Assembly: GCA_046348225.1 (NCBI GenBank) | Contig: JAXMEQ010000017.1 | Span: 1-13,297, forward strand | DNA: 13,297 nucleotides | DNA from: JAXMEQ01 sp046348225 | GTDB taxonomy: Bacteria > Pseudomonadota > Gammaproteobacteria > Burkholderiales > Burkholderiaceae_C | Direction: 5' to 3' | Shown: one piece after another, positions 1 to 6,770 of the stretch | Layout: the number at the start of each line of letters is the position of its first letter | Numbering within the stretch: position 1 is the stretch's first letter | Translations under genes and position numbers: made by a program | Notes under the pieces: generated by a model | Database searches by the model: none | Told to the model about the DNA's origin: nothing | Seen by the model: the letters and a program-made list of their open reading frames with translations, nothing else

Positions 1-1433
1 AAGATCAGGGTCTTGGGCAGCTCGGTTCGGGCGGGGAACATGTCCGCCTGCCAGCGGTCGCGCAGGGTGCGCACCACGGTGCGGATCTGGTCGGGCGTTT
101 GCACGGCGCGGTCCAGCTCTTCGGGCTGGTATTCAAAGTCGTCGTCCAGCTGCCAGGCGGTCTTGCGGCGGGTGGCTTTGTCTTGCGTTTCGAGCCAGAA
201 GCCTTTTTCCACCCGGGCGCCCTGCTCGCCCACTTCGGTTTGGATGCGGTACACGTCGTAGTTCACGTTCACGCCGTCGGCCACGGCCTGGGCGTGGCCG
301 TATTCCATGACCAGGTTCTGGTTGAAGAAGCCGAAGGTCTGCTTGTTGGGCGTGGCGGTCAGGCCGATGAGGTAGGCGTCAAAGTACTCCAGCACCTGGC
401 GCCACAGCCTGTAAATGCTGCGGTGGGCCTCGTCCGTCACCACGATGTCGAAGGTTTCGATGGGGATGGCGGGGTTGTAGCCAATCGGCTCGTCCTTGAA
501 CAGGCCTTCGACCCGCTCGGTGGATTCTTCGTCGGCCTCCTCGGCCAGCTCGCGGCCCTTGAGCAGGCTGAACATGCGCTGGATGGTGCAGATCACCACG
601 CGGGCATGCTTGTCGAGCTGGCTGCTCTGCAGGTGCTGGACGATGTATTCCTCGCCGAACTTGTAATTGTTGTAGGGGCTGGCGTAGGCGTCGAACTCTT
701 TCTTGGTCTGGCGCGCCAGGTTGCCCCGGTCCACCAGAAACAGCACGCGCCGGGCCCCGCCAAACTTGATCAGGCGGTAGATGAAACCGATGCTGGTAAA
801 CGTCTTGCCGCTGCCGGTGGCCATCTGGATCAGGGCCTTGGGCTTGTTGGCGGCCAGGCTTTTCTCCAGGTTGGTGATGGCGCTGATCTGCGCGGGCCAG
901 AGCCGGTAGTGCGCGCCGCCGCTGCCCCACTCGGTCACCAGCTGGGGCATGTGTTGCAGGCGGGCGAGAAAGGTGCCGGCTTCTTGCTGCACGGAAGAAC
1001 CCGCCTGAGCCGGCAAATAGGTCAACCACTGCGCCAGCAGCTCGGGCCGGAAGAAGGCGAACACGCCGCGGGCGCGGGGCTCGGGGTCCAGGCCGTTGGT
1101 GAAGTGGGTTTCGACGCCGGTGCTTTCCCACACAAAAGGCAGCGGGCGGCTCCAGGCGGGCAAGGCGGCGGGCAGGCCCCGGGCGTAGCGGCTGCTTTGC
1201 AGTTCCACGCCGGTGAGCGTGGCGCCTTCTTTCTTGGCCTCGATCACGCCGCAGGCCTTGCCGTTCACGTACAGCAGGTAGTCGGCAAAGCCGAAGCCGG
1301 GGTCGAGCGGGAATTCGCGGATGGCGACGCCGGTGGCGGCGTGGATATTGGCGTCAGAGACGTTGCAGACGTGCCAGCCGGCGGCTGTGAGCAGCGCGTC
1401 GATGGTTTGTCTCGCCCTGGACTCCGGTGTCAT
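1..1433 (-). CDS. hsdR: Type I restriction enzyme R subunit (HsdR), N-terminal part; 3' end outside window
   Basis: The first 477 codons of a type I restriction endonuclease motor/cleavage subunit, which cuts unmodified foreign DNA after ATP-driven translocation. The frame is open to the window edge. The N-terminal nuclease domain shows a PD-(D/E)xK-type pattern, D51 then E65-A-K67. The helicase domain follows, with Walker A ATGSGKT at about residues 205-211, DEAH at 334-337 and a TATP motif near 358. This order (nuclease, then RecA-like domain 1) fits the EcoEI-like HsdR group; RecA2 and the C-terminal domain would lie left of position 1. The ATG at 1433 is chosen because an in-frame TAG lies 27 bases upstream with no start codon between, and AAGGGGG sits about 6 bases before the ATG. 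Nothing to its right is hsdM or hsdS, so partners, if any, are downstream outside the window. Third codon positions look less GC-rich than in the kinase gene next to it, which may mean acquisition by transfer. Confidence 0.9.
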   Translation of the reverse strand, partial: MTPESRARQTIDALLTAAGWHVCNVSDANIHAATGVAIREFPLDPGFGFADYLLYVNGKACGVIEAKKEGATLTGVELQSSRYARGLPAALPAWSRPLPFVWESTGVETHFTNGLDPEPRARGVFAFFRPELLAQWLTYLPAQAGSSVQQEAGTFLARLQHMPQLVTEWGSGGAHYRLWPAQISAITNLEKSLAANKPKALIQMATGSGKTFTSIGFIYRLIKFGGARRVLFLVDRGNLARQTKKEFDAYASPYNNYKFGEEYIVQHLQSSQLDKHARVVICTIQRMFSLLKGRELAEEADEESTERVEGLFKDEPIGYNPAIPIETFDIVVTDEAHRSIYRLWRQVLEYFDAYLIGLTATPNKQTFGFFNQNLVMEYGHAQAVADGVNVNYDVYRIQTEVGEQGARVEKGFWLETQDKATRRKTAWQLDDDFEYQPEELDRAVQTPDQIRTVVRTLRDRWQADMFPARTELPKTLI

Positions 1434-1638
1434 GCCTTGCCCCCTTGGCTGGCCATTCTAGGGGCTGCTGCCCCGTGCGAGGCAACCGAAGCGGCCACAT
1501 GGGGCCACCAAGGCTTTCAGGCGGGCTGCGGAGGCCTGCGGGAGCCGAAAACGAGGCATTTTCAGGCAAAAACCGGCCTGATCCCAGCGTCAAATGGCCA
1601 CGAGCAGCTATTGTTTGTGTAGCATCTTGAAAGCCGAT
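1434..1638. other. Intergenic region between sensor kinase and hsdR
   Basis: A 205-base gap between two genes read leftward. It must hold the 3' flank of the kinase operon and probably the hsdR promoter, but I see no convincing -35/-10 pair and no terminator with a T-run. GGGGCTGCTGCCCC (1461-1474) can form a 5-bp stem just upstream of hsdR. The part nearest the kinase (about 1559-1616) looks like an intergenic repeat and is listed separately. Short open frames here lack plausible starts and are treated as chance. Confidence 0.6.
1559..1616 (-). repeat. Possible copy of a dispersed Comamonadaceae intergenic repeat
   Basis: Read on the minus strand, the segment runs AATAGCTGCTCG, then about 20 bases, then AGGCCGGTTTTT and a short A-run. 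From memory, short intergenic elements beginning AATAGCTGCT and containing AGGCC followed by T-rich and A-rich runs recur downstream of genes in Acidovorax/Variovorax-type genomes. This copy would be degenerate, since the usual central inverted repeat is poor. It starts about 22 bases after the kinase stop codon. Only one copy is in the window, so repetition cannot be shown here. Confidence 0.3.
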
Positions 1639-3060
1639 TCAGCCGGCCGGCAAGGTCACCACGGCCTCCAGCCCCGGCAACGCATTGCGCAGCGTGAAGG
1701 TGCCGCCGTGCGCCTGCGCCACCAGCTTGCACAGGTACAGGCCCAGGCCCACGCCGCCGGTGGCGCGGGTGCGGGCGGCGTCGGGCCGGTAGAAGGGTTC
1801 GGCCAGGTGGGGCAGCTGGTCGGCGGGCACGCCGGGGCCGTGGTCGCGCACGGCGATGCGCAGGCCGGCGCCATCGGGCCGCAAGTGCAGCTCGGGCGGC
1901 TGCGCGGCGTCGGCGCCGTGGCGCAGCGCGTTGTCGAGCAGGTTGCGCAGCAGCAGGCGGATGCGGGCGCGGTCCAGCGCGGGTGTGGGCAGCGCGGCGG
2001 GCGCGTCGATGGCGACGGCGGCGGCCGCGGGGTGGCGCGGCTGCAGCTCGGCCAGCACCTCGCGCGCCAGCGCGCCCACGTCCACTGGCTCGCGGTGCAG
2101 CGCCGCGTGCGGGCTGGCCAGGCGTTCGCTCTCCAGCAGGTCGGTGACCAGGCTGGCCATTTCCTGCAGGTCGCGCAGCAGGGCCTGGCGCTGGGCTTCG
2201 GTGTCGGGGGTTTCGGGCAGCAGCTCGATGTTGAGGCGGGCGCGCGTGATGGGGCTGCGCAGTTCGTGGCTGATGGCCAGCAGCAGCGCGCGCTTGGCGT
2301 CGAGCATCTGCTGGATGTCGCGGCCCATGGTGTTGATGGTGGCGGCCAGCTGGCCCAGTTCGTCGGGCCGGCGCGGGTGCCGCACGGCGATGGGCTGGCT
2401 GAAGTCGCCCGCGCCGAAGCGCCGGGCGCCGTCGCCGATGGCGTCGAGCGGCCGCAGCAGGTGGCGCGCGTACAGCCAGGCCAGCAGCGTCAGCCCCAGC
2501 AGCGCGGCCAGCGCGTAGCCGATCAGATGGGGTTTGCGCTCGAACACGCCCGCGCGCAGCCCGAATTCGATGGTGTGGCCGTCGGCGGTGGTGCGCTGGG
2601 TGATGCGGGGCCAGTCGCCGCCCCAGTCGTCGCGGCCCGAGGCGCCCTCGCCCGCGCGTGGCCAGCGCTCGCTGCGGGGCGGTTCGGGGTGGGAGGCCCA
2701 CTGCACGCGCGGCCCGCGGATGTGCACCGTGAGCACGGGCAGCCGCTCGGTGAGCGCGCGGGCGCGCGCCACGTCGGGGTGGCCGTCCACCGTGACGTCG
2801 GCGGCCAGGCGGTCGACGTAGTCGGTCAGCAGCGGGCGCGCCGCCTCGCGCCAGCCGAACGAGAACGCCTTTTGCGCGCCGGTGACGAACACAAAGGTCA
2901 TGGCCGCCGCCAGCAGCAGGAACAGCAGCACCATGCGCAGCTTGATCGAGTGCGCCAGGCGGTGGCGCGCGCGGCGCCAGCGCGACGCGGGCCGCGGGGC
3001 CCTGGCGCCGGGTTCGGGTTGCGGGGTGGATGGCGCGCTGTTCATGGCGGATTCGATCAC
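1639..3060 (-). CDS. HAMP-domain sensor histidine kinase, CpxA-like
   Basis: Inner-membrane sensor kinase, the partner of the response regulator whose stop lies 6 bases upstream. Layout in 473 residues: basic, proline-rich N-terminus; TM1 about 43-62; periplasmic sensor region about 63-178; TM2 about 179-198; HAMP about 199-252; dimerisation/phosphoacceptor helix with H265 in SHELRSP; N box with N373 and N377; G1 DHGPG at 406-410; G2 GVGLGL at 436-441. All motifs needed for autophosphorylation are present. The start shown is GTG at 3060; an ATG in frame at 3045 is an equally fair choice and neither has a strong Shine-Dalgarno. The organisation and the CpxP-like genes ahead of it suggest envelope-stress sensing like CpxA. 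That role is inferred from context, and the sensor domain was not matched to a known one. Confidence 0.9.
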   Translation of the reverse strand: MIESAMNSAPSTPQPEPGARAPRPASRWRRARHRLAHSIKLRMVLLFLLLAAAMTFVFVTGAQKAFSFGWREAARPLLTDYVDRLAADVTVDGHPDVARARALTERLPVLTVHIRGPRVQWASHPEPPRSERWPRAGEGASGRDDWGGDWPRITQRTTADGHTIEFGLRAGVFERKPHLIGYALAALLGLTLLAWLYARHLLRPLDAIGDGARRFGAGDFSQPIAVRHPRRPDELGQLAATINTMGRDIQQMLDAKRALLLAISHELRSPITRARLNIELLPETPDTEAQRQALLRDLQEMASLVTDLLESERLASPHAALHREPVDVGALAREVLAELQPRHPAAAAVAIDAPAALPTPALDRARIRLLLRNLLDNALRHGADAAQPPELHLRPDGAGLRIAVRDHGPGVPADQLPHLAEPFYRPDAARTRATGGVGLGLYLCKLVAQAHGGTFTLRNALPGLEAVVTLPAG

Positions 3061-3066
3061 GCCCGC

Positions 3067-3756
3067 TCAAGCGGCGCGGCGCAGGGCCAGCGCGTAGCCG
3101 GCGTTGCGCAGCGTCTTGATGGCGTCCAGCGGCTCGAGCTTCTTGCGCAGGCGGCTGACGACGATGTCGACGGCGCGGGTGTAGAGGTCGGCCTCGTGGC
3201 CGCGCAGGTGGTTGAGGATGTCGTCGCGGCTGAACACGGTGCCGCTGTGGCGCGCCAGCAGGAGCAGCAGCTCGTATTCGGTGCCCGTGAGCTCCACCGC
3301 CTGGCCGTCGCGCATGACGCTGCGCCGCGCGGTGTCGATCTGCAGGCCCTCGAAGCGCAGCGTGGCGGCCTCGTCGGCGGCAGCCGCGGCCGCGGGCTTG
3401 CGCCGGCGCAGCACGGTCTGCACCCGCGCCACGAGCTCGCGTGGCTCGAAGGGTTTGGGCAGGTAGTCGTCGGCGCCCAGTTCGAGGCCGACCACGCGGT
3501 CCATCACGTCACCGCGCGCGGTGAGCATGAGGATGGGGATGTCGCTGTCCTTGCGGATGGCGCGGCACAGCGCAAAGCCGTCCATCTCGGGCAGCATCAC
3601 GTCCAGGATGGCGGCGTCGAAACCGCCGGCCTGCAGCCGCGCCAGCCCTTCGCTGGGGCGGGTGGCGTGCTCCAGGCTCAGGTCGAAGCGCTGGAAGTAG
3701 GCCGCCAGCGGCGGCCCGAGGGCCTCGTCGTCGTCGATCAGCAGGATGCGGGTCAT
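3067..3756 (-). CDS. OmpR/PhoB-family response regulator, CpxR-like
   Basis: A 229-residue DNA-binding response regulator. The receiver domain (about 1-115) has the acidic pocket IDDDE near residues 7-11, phosphoacceptor D52 in LDVMLP, the switch threonine T79 and conserved K101 in PKPFEP. After an alanine-rich linker (about 120-130), the winged-helix domain shows TGTEYELLLLLA, the RAVDIVVSRLRKKL recognition helix and the final wing TLRNAGYAL, all typical of OmpR-family members such as CpxR and RstA. The ATG at 3756 follows the preceding stop by 21 bases, with only weak ribosome-site pairing. It is cotranscribed with the kinase and is expected to bind repeats upstream of the operon at 4619-4643. 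The CpxR assignment rests on the neighbouring CpxP-like genes. Confidence 0.92.
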   Translation of the reverse strand: MTRILLIDDDEALGPPLAAYFQRFDLSLEHATRPSEGLARLQAGGFDAAILDVMLPEMDGFALCRAIRKDSDIPILMLTARGDVMDRVVGLELGADDYLPKPFEPRELVARVQTVLRRRKPAAAAAADEAATLRFEGLQIDTARRSVMRDGQAVELTGTEYELLLLLARHSGTVFSRDDILNHLRGHEADLYTRAVDIVVSRLRKKLEPLDAIKTLRNAGYALALRRAA

Positions 3757-3777
3757 GCACGGATTCTGGCAGGCCGC

Positions 3778-4092
3778 TCAATGCAAGGCATCGCCGAGCG
3801 CGCGGTGGCGCAGGATGAGCCGGCGCAGGCGCTGCTGCTCGGGGTGCGCCAGCCGGTCGAAGCGCTCGCCCACGGCCATCAGCGCATCGAGGGCCGGCTG
3901 CGCGGCCTGCGGATGGCAACGGGCCAGCGGTGCCACCAGGTGCAGGGCCTGGTCCCGGTCGAACCGCGGCCCCCAGAACAGGGCCAGCAGCTCGGCGTGC
4001 GGGTCGTCGGCGCCGGCCAGCAGGGCGCGCGCCTGCGCCCGGCCGCCGCGCGTGAGGGCCTGCAGCGACTCAGCCACGGCCCCACCAGCCAT
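3778..4092 (-). CDS. Small CpxP/Spy-like protein, diverged paralog of the adjacent lipoprotein
   Basis: A helix-forming protein of about 104 residues, read from an ATG that lies inside the end of the lipoprotein gene (23-base overlap). Residues 22-53 align without gaps to residues 76-107 of that lipoprotein with 14 identities, including AG..DP.A.L..L and FDR..A. Further on, FDRLAHPEQQ (78-87) matches YDSLSPEQQ there. It therefore looks like a second LTxxQ-type (Spy/CpxP) domain that has lost the first half. The start is uncertain: GTG at 4077 (8-base overlap) and GTG at 4116 are also in frame. From 4116 the N-terminus is a short hydrophobic run ending AVA-ES, but it has no basic residues, so export is doubtful. 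The overlap implies translational coupling, and the regulator gene follows 21 bases on. The function is not known; a regulatory or chaperone role next to the two-component pair is an inference. Confidence 0.72.
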   Translation of the reverse strand: MAGGAVAESLQALTRGGRAQARALLAGADDPHAELLALFWGPRFDRDQALHLVAPLARCHPQAAQPALDALMAVGERFDRLAHPEQQRLRRLILRHRALGDALH

Positions 4093-4537
4093 GGCCGCGG
4101 CGGTCCATGCGATCACGCACTTTCTGCTGCTGCTCGGGGCTCAGGCTGTCGTAGAAGTCGCCGAAAGCCGCCAGCAGCTTGGGGCTGCTGCCCTGGGCCG
4201 TCTGCAGCTTCTGGTCCAGCATCTGCTGGGCCTTGGTGCGGTCGAACTTGGCGCCGGCGACCAGGCCTTGCAGATCGGCGCGCGGGTCGGTGCTGCCGGC
4301 GCGCAGGGCCTTGCGGGCGGCCACCACTTCGTCGGCCAGCACGCCGAGCTTGGCCTTCTGCTCGGCGTTGAGGTCGAGCTTGCCGCTGATGCGATCGACC
4401 ACCTTGACGCGCATCTCGGCCACGCGCTCGTCGCTCCAGGCGCGGCCATGGTCGCGGTGGCCACAGGCGGTGAGGCCGCCCAGCAGCACGGTGATGGAGG
4501 TCAGGCCGATGAGGCTGCGTTTGATCCAGGGTTTCAT
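4070..4537 (-). CDS. CpxP/Spy-family (LTxxQ) periplasmic lipoprotein
   Basis: A 155-residue envelope protein, first gene of the operon. The N-terminus is a lipoprotein signal: basic MKPWIKR, hydrophobic core, lipobox LTAC with C25 as the lipidated residue. The mature part is charged and helical with two LTxxQ-like motifs, L56-N-A-E-Q60 and L132-S-P-E-Q136, the signature of Spy/CpxP periplasmic chaperones and stress sensors. The C-terminus is rich in Arg, Gly, His and Trp, and histidines also follow C25, so metal binding is possible but unproven. The start at 4537 is chosen over a longer frame from 4603 because it gives the signal peptide and has AAAGGA about 8 bases upstream. In known Cpx systems, CpxP inhibits CpxA and is itself induced by CpxR; here the gene sits upstream of the regulator pair on the same strand instead of divergently. 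Confidence 0.87.
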   Translation of the reverse strand: MKPWIKRSLIGLTSITVLLGGLTACGHRDHGRAWSDERVAEMRVKVVDRISGKLDLNAEQKAKLGVLADEVVAARKALRAGSTDPRADLQGLVAGAKFDRTKAQQMLDQKLQTAQGSSPKLLAAFGDFYDSLSPEQQQKVRDRMDRRGHGWWGRG

Positions 4538-4618
4538 GACGGAAGTCCTTTCAGGGAACAGGTGTTGAACAGGCTTGCCATGGTGCCGGCGGGGGCACGA
4601 CAAGTGTTCTCGGCGCGG

Positions 4619-4643
4619 TTTCGCTTTGTTTCGTTTTATGTCG
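4619..4643 (-). promoter_or_regulatory. Probable operator for the CpxR-like regulator (three repeats, N5 spacing)
   Basis: Read toward the lipoprotein gene, the sequence is CGACA-N5-CGAAA-N5-CGAAA: three pentamers in exact 10-base register. OmpR-family regulators bind direct repeats spaced by one helical turn, and the E. coli CpxR box has the same form (GTAAA-N5-GTAAA). The array ends 82 bases before the lipoprotein ATG, a suitable place for an activator, and lies in the divergent gap shared with the hydrolase gene. The link to this regulator is inferred from position and geometry. Confidence 0.5.
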
Positions 4644-4684
4644 AGGTGGCGGAGCCAGACACATGGCGTTCACAAAGGCCTGCC

Positions 4685-4690
4685 CATAAT
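4685..4690 (+). promoter_or_regulatory. -10-like box for a probable leaderless transcript of the hydrolase gene
   Basis: CATAAT matches TATAAT at five of six positions and ends 7 bases before the ATG at 4698. Transcription would then begin at or next to the A of the start codon. There is no Shine-Dalgarno in those 7 bases, so a leaderless mRNA is the simplest reading. A -35 element at the usual spacing is not clear. Confidence 0.4.
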
Positions 4691-4697
4691 CCGCGCC

Positions 4698-5696
4698 ATG
4701 CCCAACCGCCGCCATTGCCTGGCCACGCTGCTGGCCGCCGCGACGCCGCTGGCCCTCACCAGCCCGAGGGCGCACGCCGACACGCTGGCCGGCCCCGCCT
4801 TCGTTGACGCGGTCTGGACCGACACCGCTCGCCAGCGCGCCGTGCCGGTGCGCCTGCGCTGGCCCGACGCGAGCCGCCACGCCGGCCCCTGGCCGGTGGT
4901 GCTGTTCTCGCACGGGCTCGGCGGCACGCGCGATGGCGGCGCCGTCTGGGCGGCGGCCTGGGCGGCGGCGGGGTTTGCCGTGGTGCAACTGCAGCACCCC
5001 GGCAGCGATCTGGACGCAGTGCGCGCAGTGGCCACCAGCTTTTCGGATCAGGCCGCGCTGCGCCGGCTGACCGGGCCCGAGCAGCTGCTAGCGCGGCTGC
5101 AGGACGTAGGTTTCGTGCTCGATGAAATCGCCCGGCGCCACGGTGCGGGCGAAGGCCCCTGGGGCCGGGTGCGCCCGACGGGCGTGGGTCTGGCAGGCCA
5201 TTCGTTCGGCGCGCACACCACGCTGGGCATGGCCGGGCAACGCTACCCGGGCTTCGACGGCATGGTGGAGCCACGGCTGGCTTCGTTCATCGCGTTCTCG
5301 CCGACGGTGCCCAGGCTCGGCTCGGCCGAGCGCGCGTTCGAGCGCCTGACGCGACCGCTGCTGGCCATCACCGGCACACGCGACGGCGACGTGGTGGGCG
5401 TGGGTGCCACACCCGAGCGGCGCATGGCGGTGTTCGCCGCCCTGCCCCCGGGCCACAAGGCGCAGCTGGTGCTGCAGGATGCGGACCACATGACGTTCTC
5501 AGGGCAGACCGGCCGCGCGGCGGAAATCGTGCCGCGCGAGCCCATCACCCGTGAACTGCAGGGCGCCCACCATGCGCTGGTGGCCGCGATCACCGCCGAT
5601 TGGTGGCGCGCCACGCTGATGGACGATGCCACTGCAGGGCAGCGGCTGGCGCTGCCGGCGGGGCTCGCGGCGGGCGACCGCTGGCAGCGCGGGTAG
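4698..5696 (+). CDS. Exported alpha/beta hydrolase, dienelactone hydrolase / PAF-acetylhydrolase-like
   Basis: A 332-residue serine hydrolase with an export signal. The N-terminus has paired arginines (NRRHCLATLL), a hydrophobic stretch and a likely cleavage site near RAHA-DT (about residue 27), suggesting Tat or Sec export. The fold shows an oxyanion strand-loop LFSHGLGG (69-76), nucleophile elbow GHSFG with S169, a probable acid D229 in TGTRDGD and a probable catalytic H264 in DADHMTF, in the expected order. This pattern fits the predicted dienelactone hydrolase group (COG4188-like); the substrate cannot be told from sequence. The start is taken at 4698 because it gives the signal peptide, although the frame is open further upstream. 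The gene stands alone, divergent from the stress operon and convergent with the next lysR gene, with 21 bases between their stops. Confidence 0.82.
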   Translation: MPNRRHCLATLLAAATPLALTSPRAHADTLAGPAFVDAVWTDTARQRAVPVRLRWPDASRHAGPWPVVLFSHGLGGTRDGGAVWAAAWAAAGFAVVQLQHPGSDLDAVRAVATSFSDQAALRRLTGPEQLLARLQDVGFVLDEIARRHGAGEGPWGRVRPTGVGLAGHSFGAHTTLGMAGQRYPGFDGMVEPRLASFIAFSPTVPRLGSAERAFERLTRPLLAITGTRDGDVVGVGATPERRMAVFAALPPGHKAQLVLQDADHMTFSGQTGRAAEIVPREPITRELQGAHHALVAAITADWWRATLMDDATAGQRLALPAGLAAGDRWQRG

Positions 5697-5717
5697 TGCC
5701 GATTGCGCCGCCGGCGC

Positions 5718-6656
5718 TCAGGCCCCGGCGGCCCGGACGGCGGCCAGCCAGTCGGCCACCTGCGCCGTCAGCAGCTCGGCCACGATGCGGGCCATGCGCG
5801 GCAGCGGGCGCGAGGCGCTGATGGCCACGCCCACGGTCTGGGGCTGCAGGTTGCGGTCGCGCAGCGGCACAAAACGCACCGTGCCGACCAGGATTTCCGG
5901 GCCCATGTCGAACTCGGACGTCAGCGCCACATGGGTGCCGCTGACCACCAGCTGCTTGACCAGCTGCAGCGAGTTGGTCACCACCGGCGGGCGGGCCTCG
6001 TGCAGCAGCCAGCCATGGCGCCGCTCCAGGTAGCGGCGGATGCTCAGCGCACGGCTTTGCACCGCCAGCGGCCACTGCGCCACGTCCTTGAGCCCCGGCG
6101 CGGACAACTGCGCCAGCGGATGCCCCGCCGCCACCGCGCAGCCCAGCGGCAGTTCGGCCGACCACAGCAGGTGCAGCTCGCGCTGCGGGCGCAGGTTGAA
6201 GGCCACGGCCACGTCCACCGAGCCATCGGCCAGGCGGCGCACCGCATCGTCGGGGCTGGCCACGTCGACCTCCAGCGACACACCCGGGTGTGCCTGCCCC
6301 ACCGTGTGGACAAACGCCGGCAGGAAACCGTTGACATGGCTGTCCATGACCAGCAAGCGCAGCTGCCCGTGGCTCACGCCCTGCAGCTGCTTGATGTCGG
6401 ACAGCGCGCGGTTGAGGTCGCTTTTCCAGCGCTGCGACAGCGCCATCAGCAATTCGCCCGCCGCCGTCAGACGCATGCCGCGCGGCTGGCGCTCGAACAA
6501 CGGCACGCCCAGCTCCTCCTCCAGCAGCAGGATCTGGCGGTCGATGGCCGATGCCGATATCGCCACCTCGCGTGCGGCCGCCTGCACTGAGCCGAGCTGG
6601 GCCACCGCGGTCAGGTAGCGCAGCGCCTTGGGATGGAGCGAGACCGGTAGGTTCAT
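5718..6656 (-). CDS. LysR-family transcriptional regulator (first of two)
   Basis: A 312-residue LysR-type regulator. The N-terminal winged helix-turn-helix (about 7-66) shows ALRYLTAVAQLGSVQAAA, a recognition helix around SASAIDRQI, and LGVPLFERQPRGMRLTAAG. The effector-binding domain covers roughly residues 90-300. The ATG at 6656 is chosen because family homology begins a few residues after it; a longer frame from 6722 would run through the promoter region. It is divergent from the Bug solute-binding protein gene with 114 bases between them, the usual LysR-target arrangement, so it probably controls that transporter component and the gene after it. The ligand is unknown. No strong Shine-Dalgarno is visible. 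Confidence 0.9.
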   Translation of the reverse strand: MNLPVSLHPKALRYLTAVAQLGSVQAAAREVAISASAIDRQILLLEEELGVPLFERQPRGMRLTAAGELLMALSQRWKSDLNRALSDIKQLQGVSHGQLRLLVMDSHVNGFLPAFVHTVGQAHPGVSLEVDVASPDDAVRRLADGSVDVAVAFNLRPQRELHLLWSAELPLGCAVAAGHPLAQLSAPGLKDVAQWPLAVQSRALSIRRYLERRHGWLLHEARPPVVTNSLQLVKQLVVSGTHVALTSEFDMGPEILVGTVRFVPLRDRNLQPQTVGVAISASRPLPRMARIVAELLTAQVADWLAAVRAAGA

Positions 6657-6770
6657 GCGTTCTGTTTCTGGCAATGCAATATCAGAAATTATGCGATGGA
6701 CAGCAACGATGATCGCCCCCACACTGTGCGCACAAGGGCTTTTGGGCCCGAAACTTCAGGAGTCTGAACC
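6657..6770. promoter_or_regulatory. Divergent control region between lysR and the Bug gene
   Basis: This 114-base gap holds the start signals of both genes. An AT-rich patch (6675-6693) contains a T-N11-A run, TGCAATATCAGAA, and the 12-mer ATATCAGAAATT (6679-6690), which recurs with one change in the other lysR gap at 9049-9060. For the Bug gene, TGGACA (6697-6702) and CACACT (6720-6725) stand 17 bases apart and could be weak -35/-10 boxes. AGGAG lies 8 bases before the ATG at 6771. CATAAT on the minus strand (6693-6688) is a possible -10 box for lysR. Confidence 0.45.

Noticed and set aside
379..1131. Minus-strand 250-codon frame overlapping hsdR
   Set aside because: It is a shifted frame of hsdR, with Arg/Pro-rich translation and no motif; the hsdR frame explains the region.
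1461..1474. GGGGCTGCTGCCCC as a terminator or attenuator before hsdR
   Set aside because: The stem is only 5 bp, there is no T-run, and it is 147 or more bases past the kinase stop. Such short dyads are common at this GC content.
99..1622. Open frame of about 500 codons on the plus strand
   Set aside because: It is antisense to hsdR, whose nuclease, Walker A and DEAH motifs are unmistakable. The plus-strand translation shows no recognisable domain.
1594..4371. Very long open frame on the plus strand (over 900 codons)
   Set aside because: It runs antisense to the kinase, regulator and both CpxP-like genes, all of which have clear family motifs. Its translation is low-complexity Ala/Gly/Gln/Val/Arg-rich without any domain. 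Long antisense frames are expected in GC-rich DNA.
5705..5717. GCGCCGCCGGCGC hairpin between hydrolase and first lysR as a terminator
   Set aside because: A 5-bp stem with a 3-base loop and no T-run; it may matter for RNA ends but cannot be supported.
5703..6590. Plus-strand frame of about 295 codons opposite the first lysR gene
   Set aside because: It is antisense to a full LysR gene with proper helix-turn-helix; the translation is His/Gln/Arg-rich with no domain.
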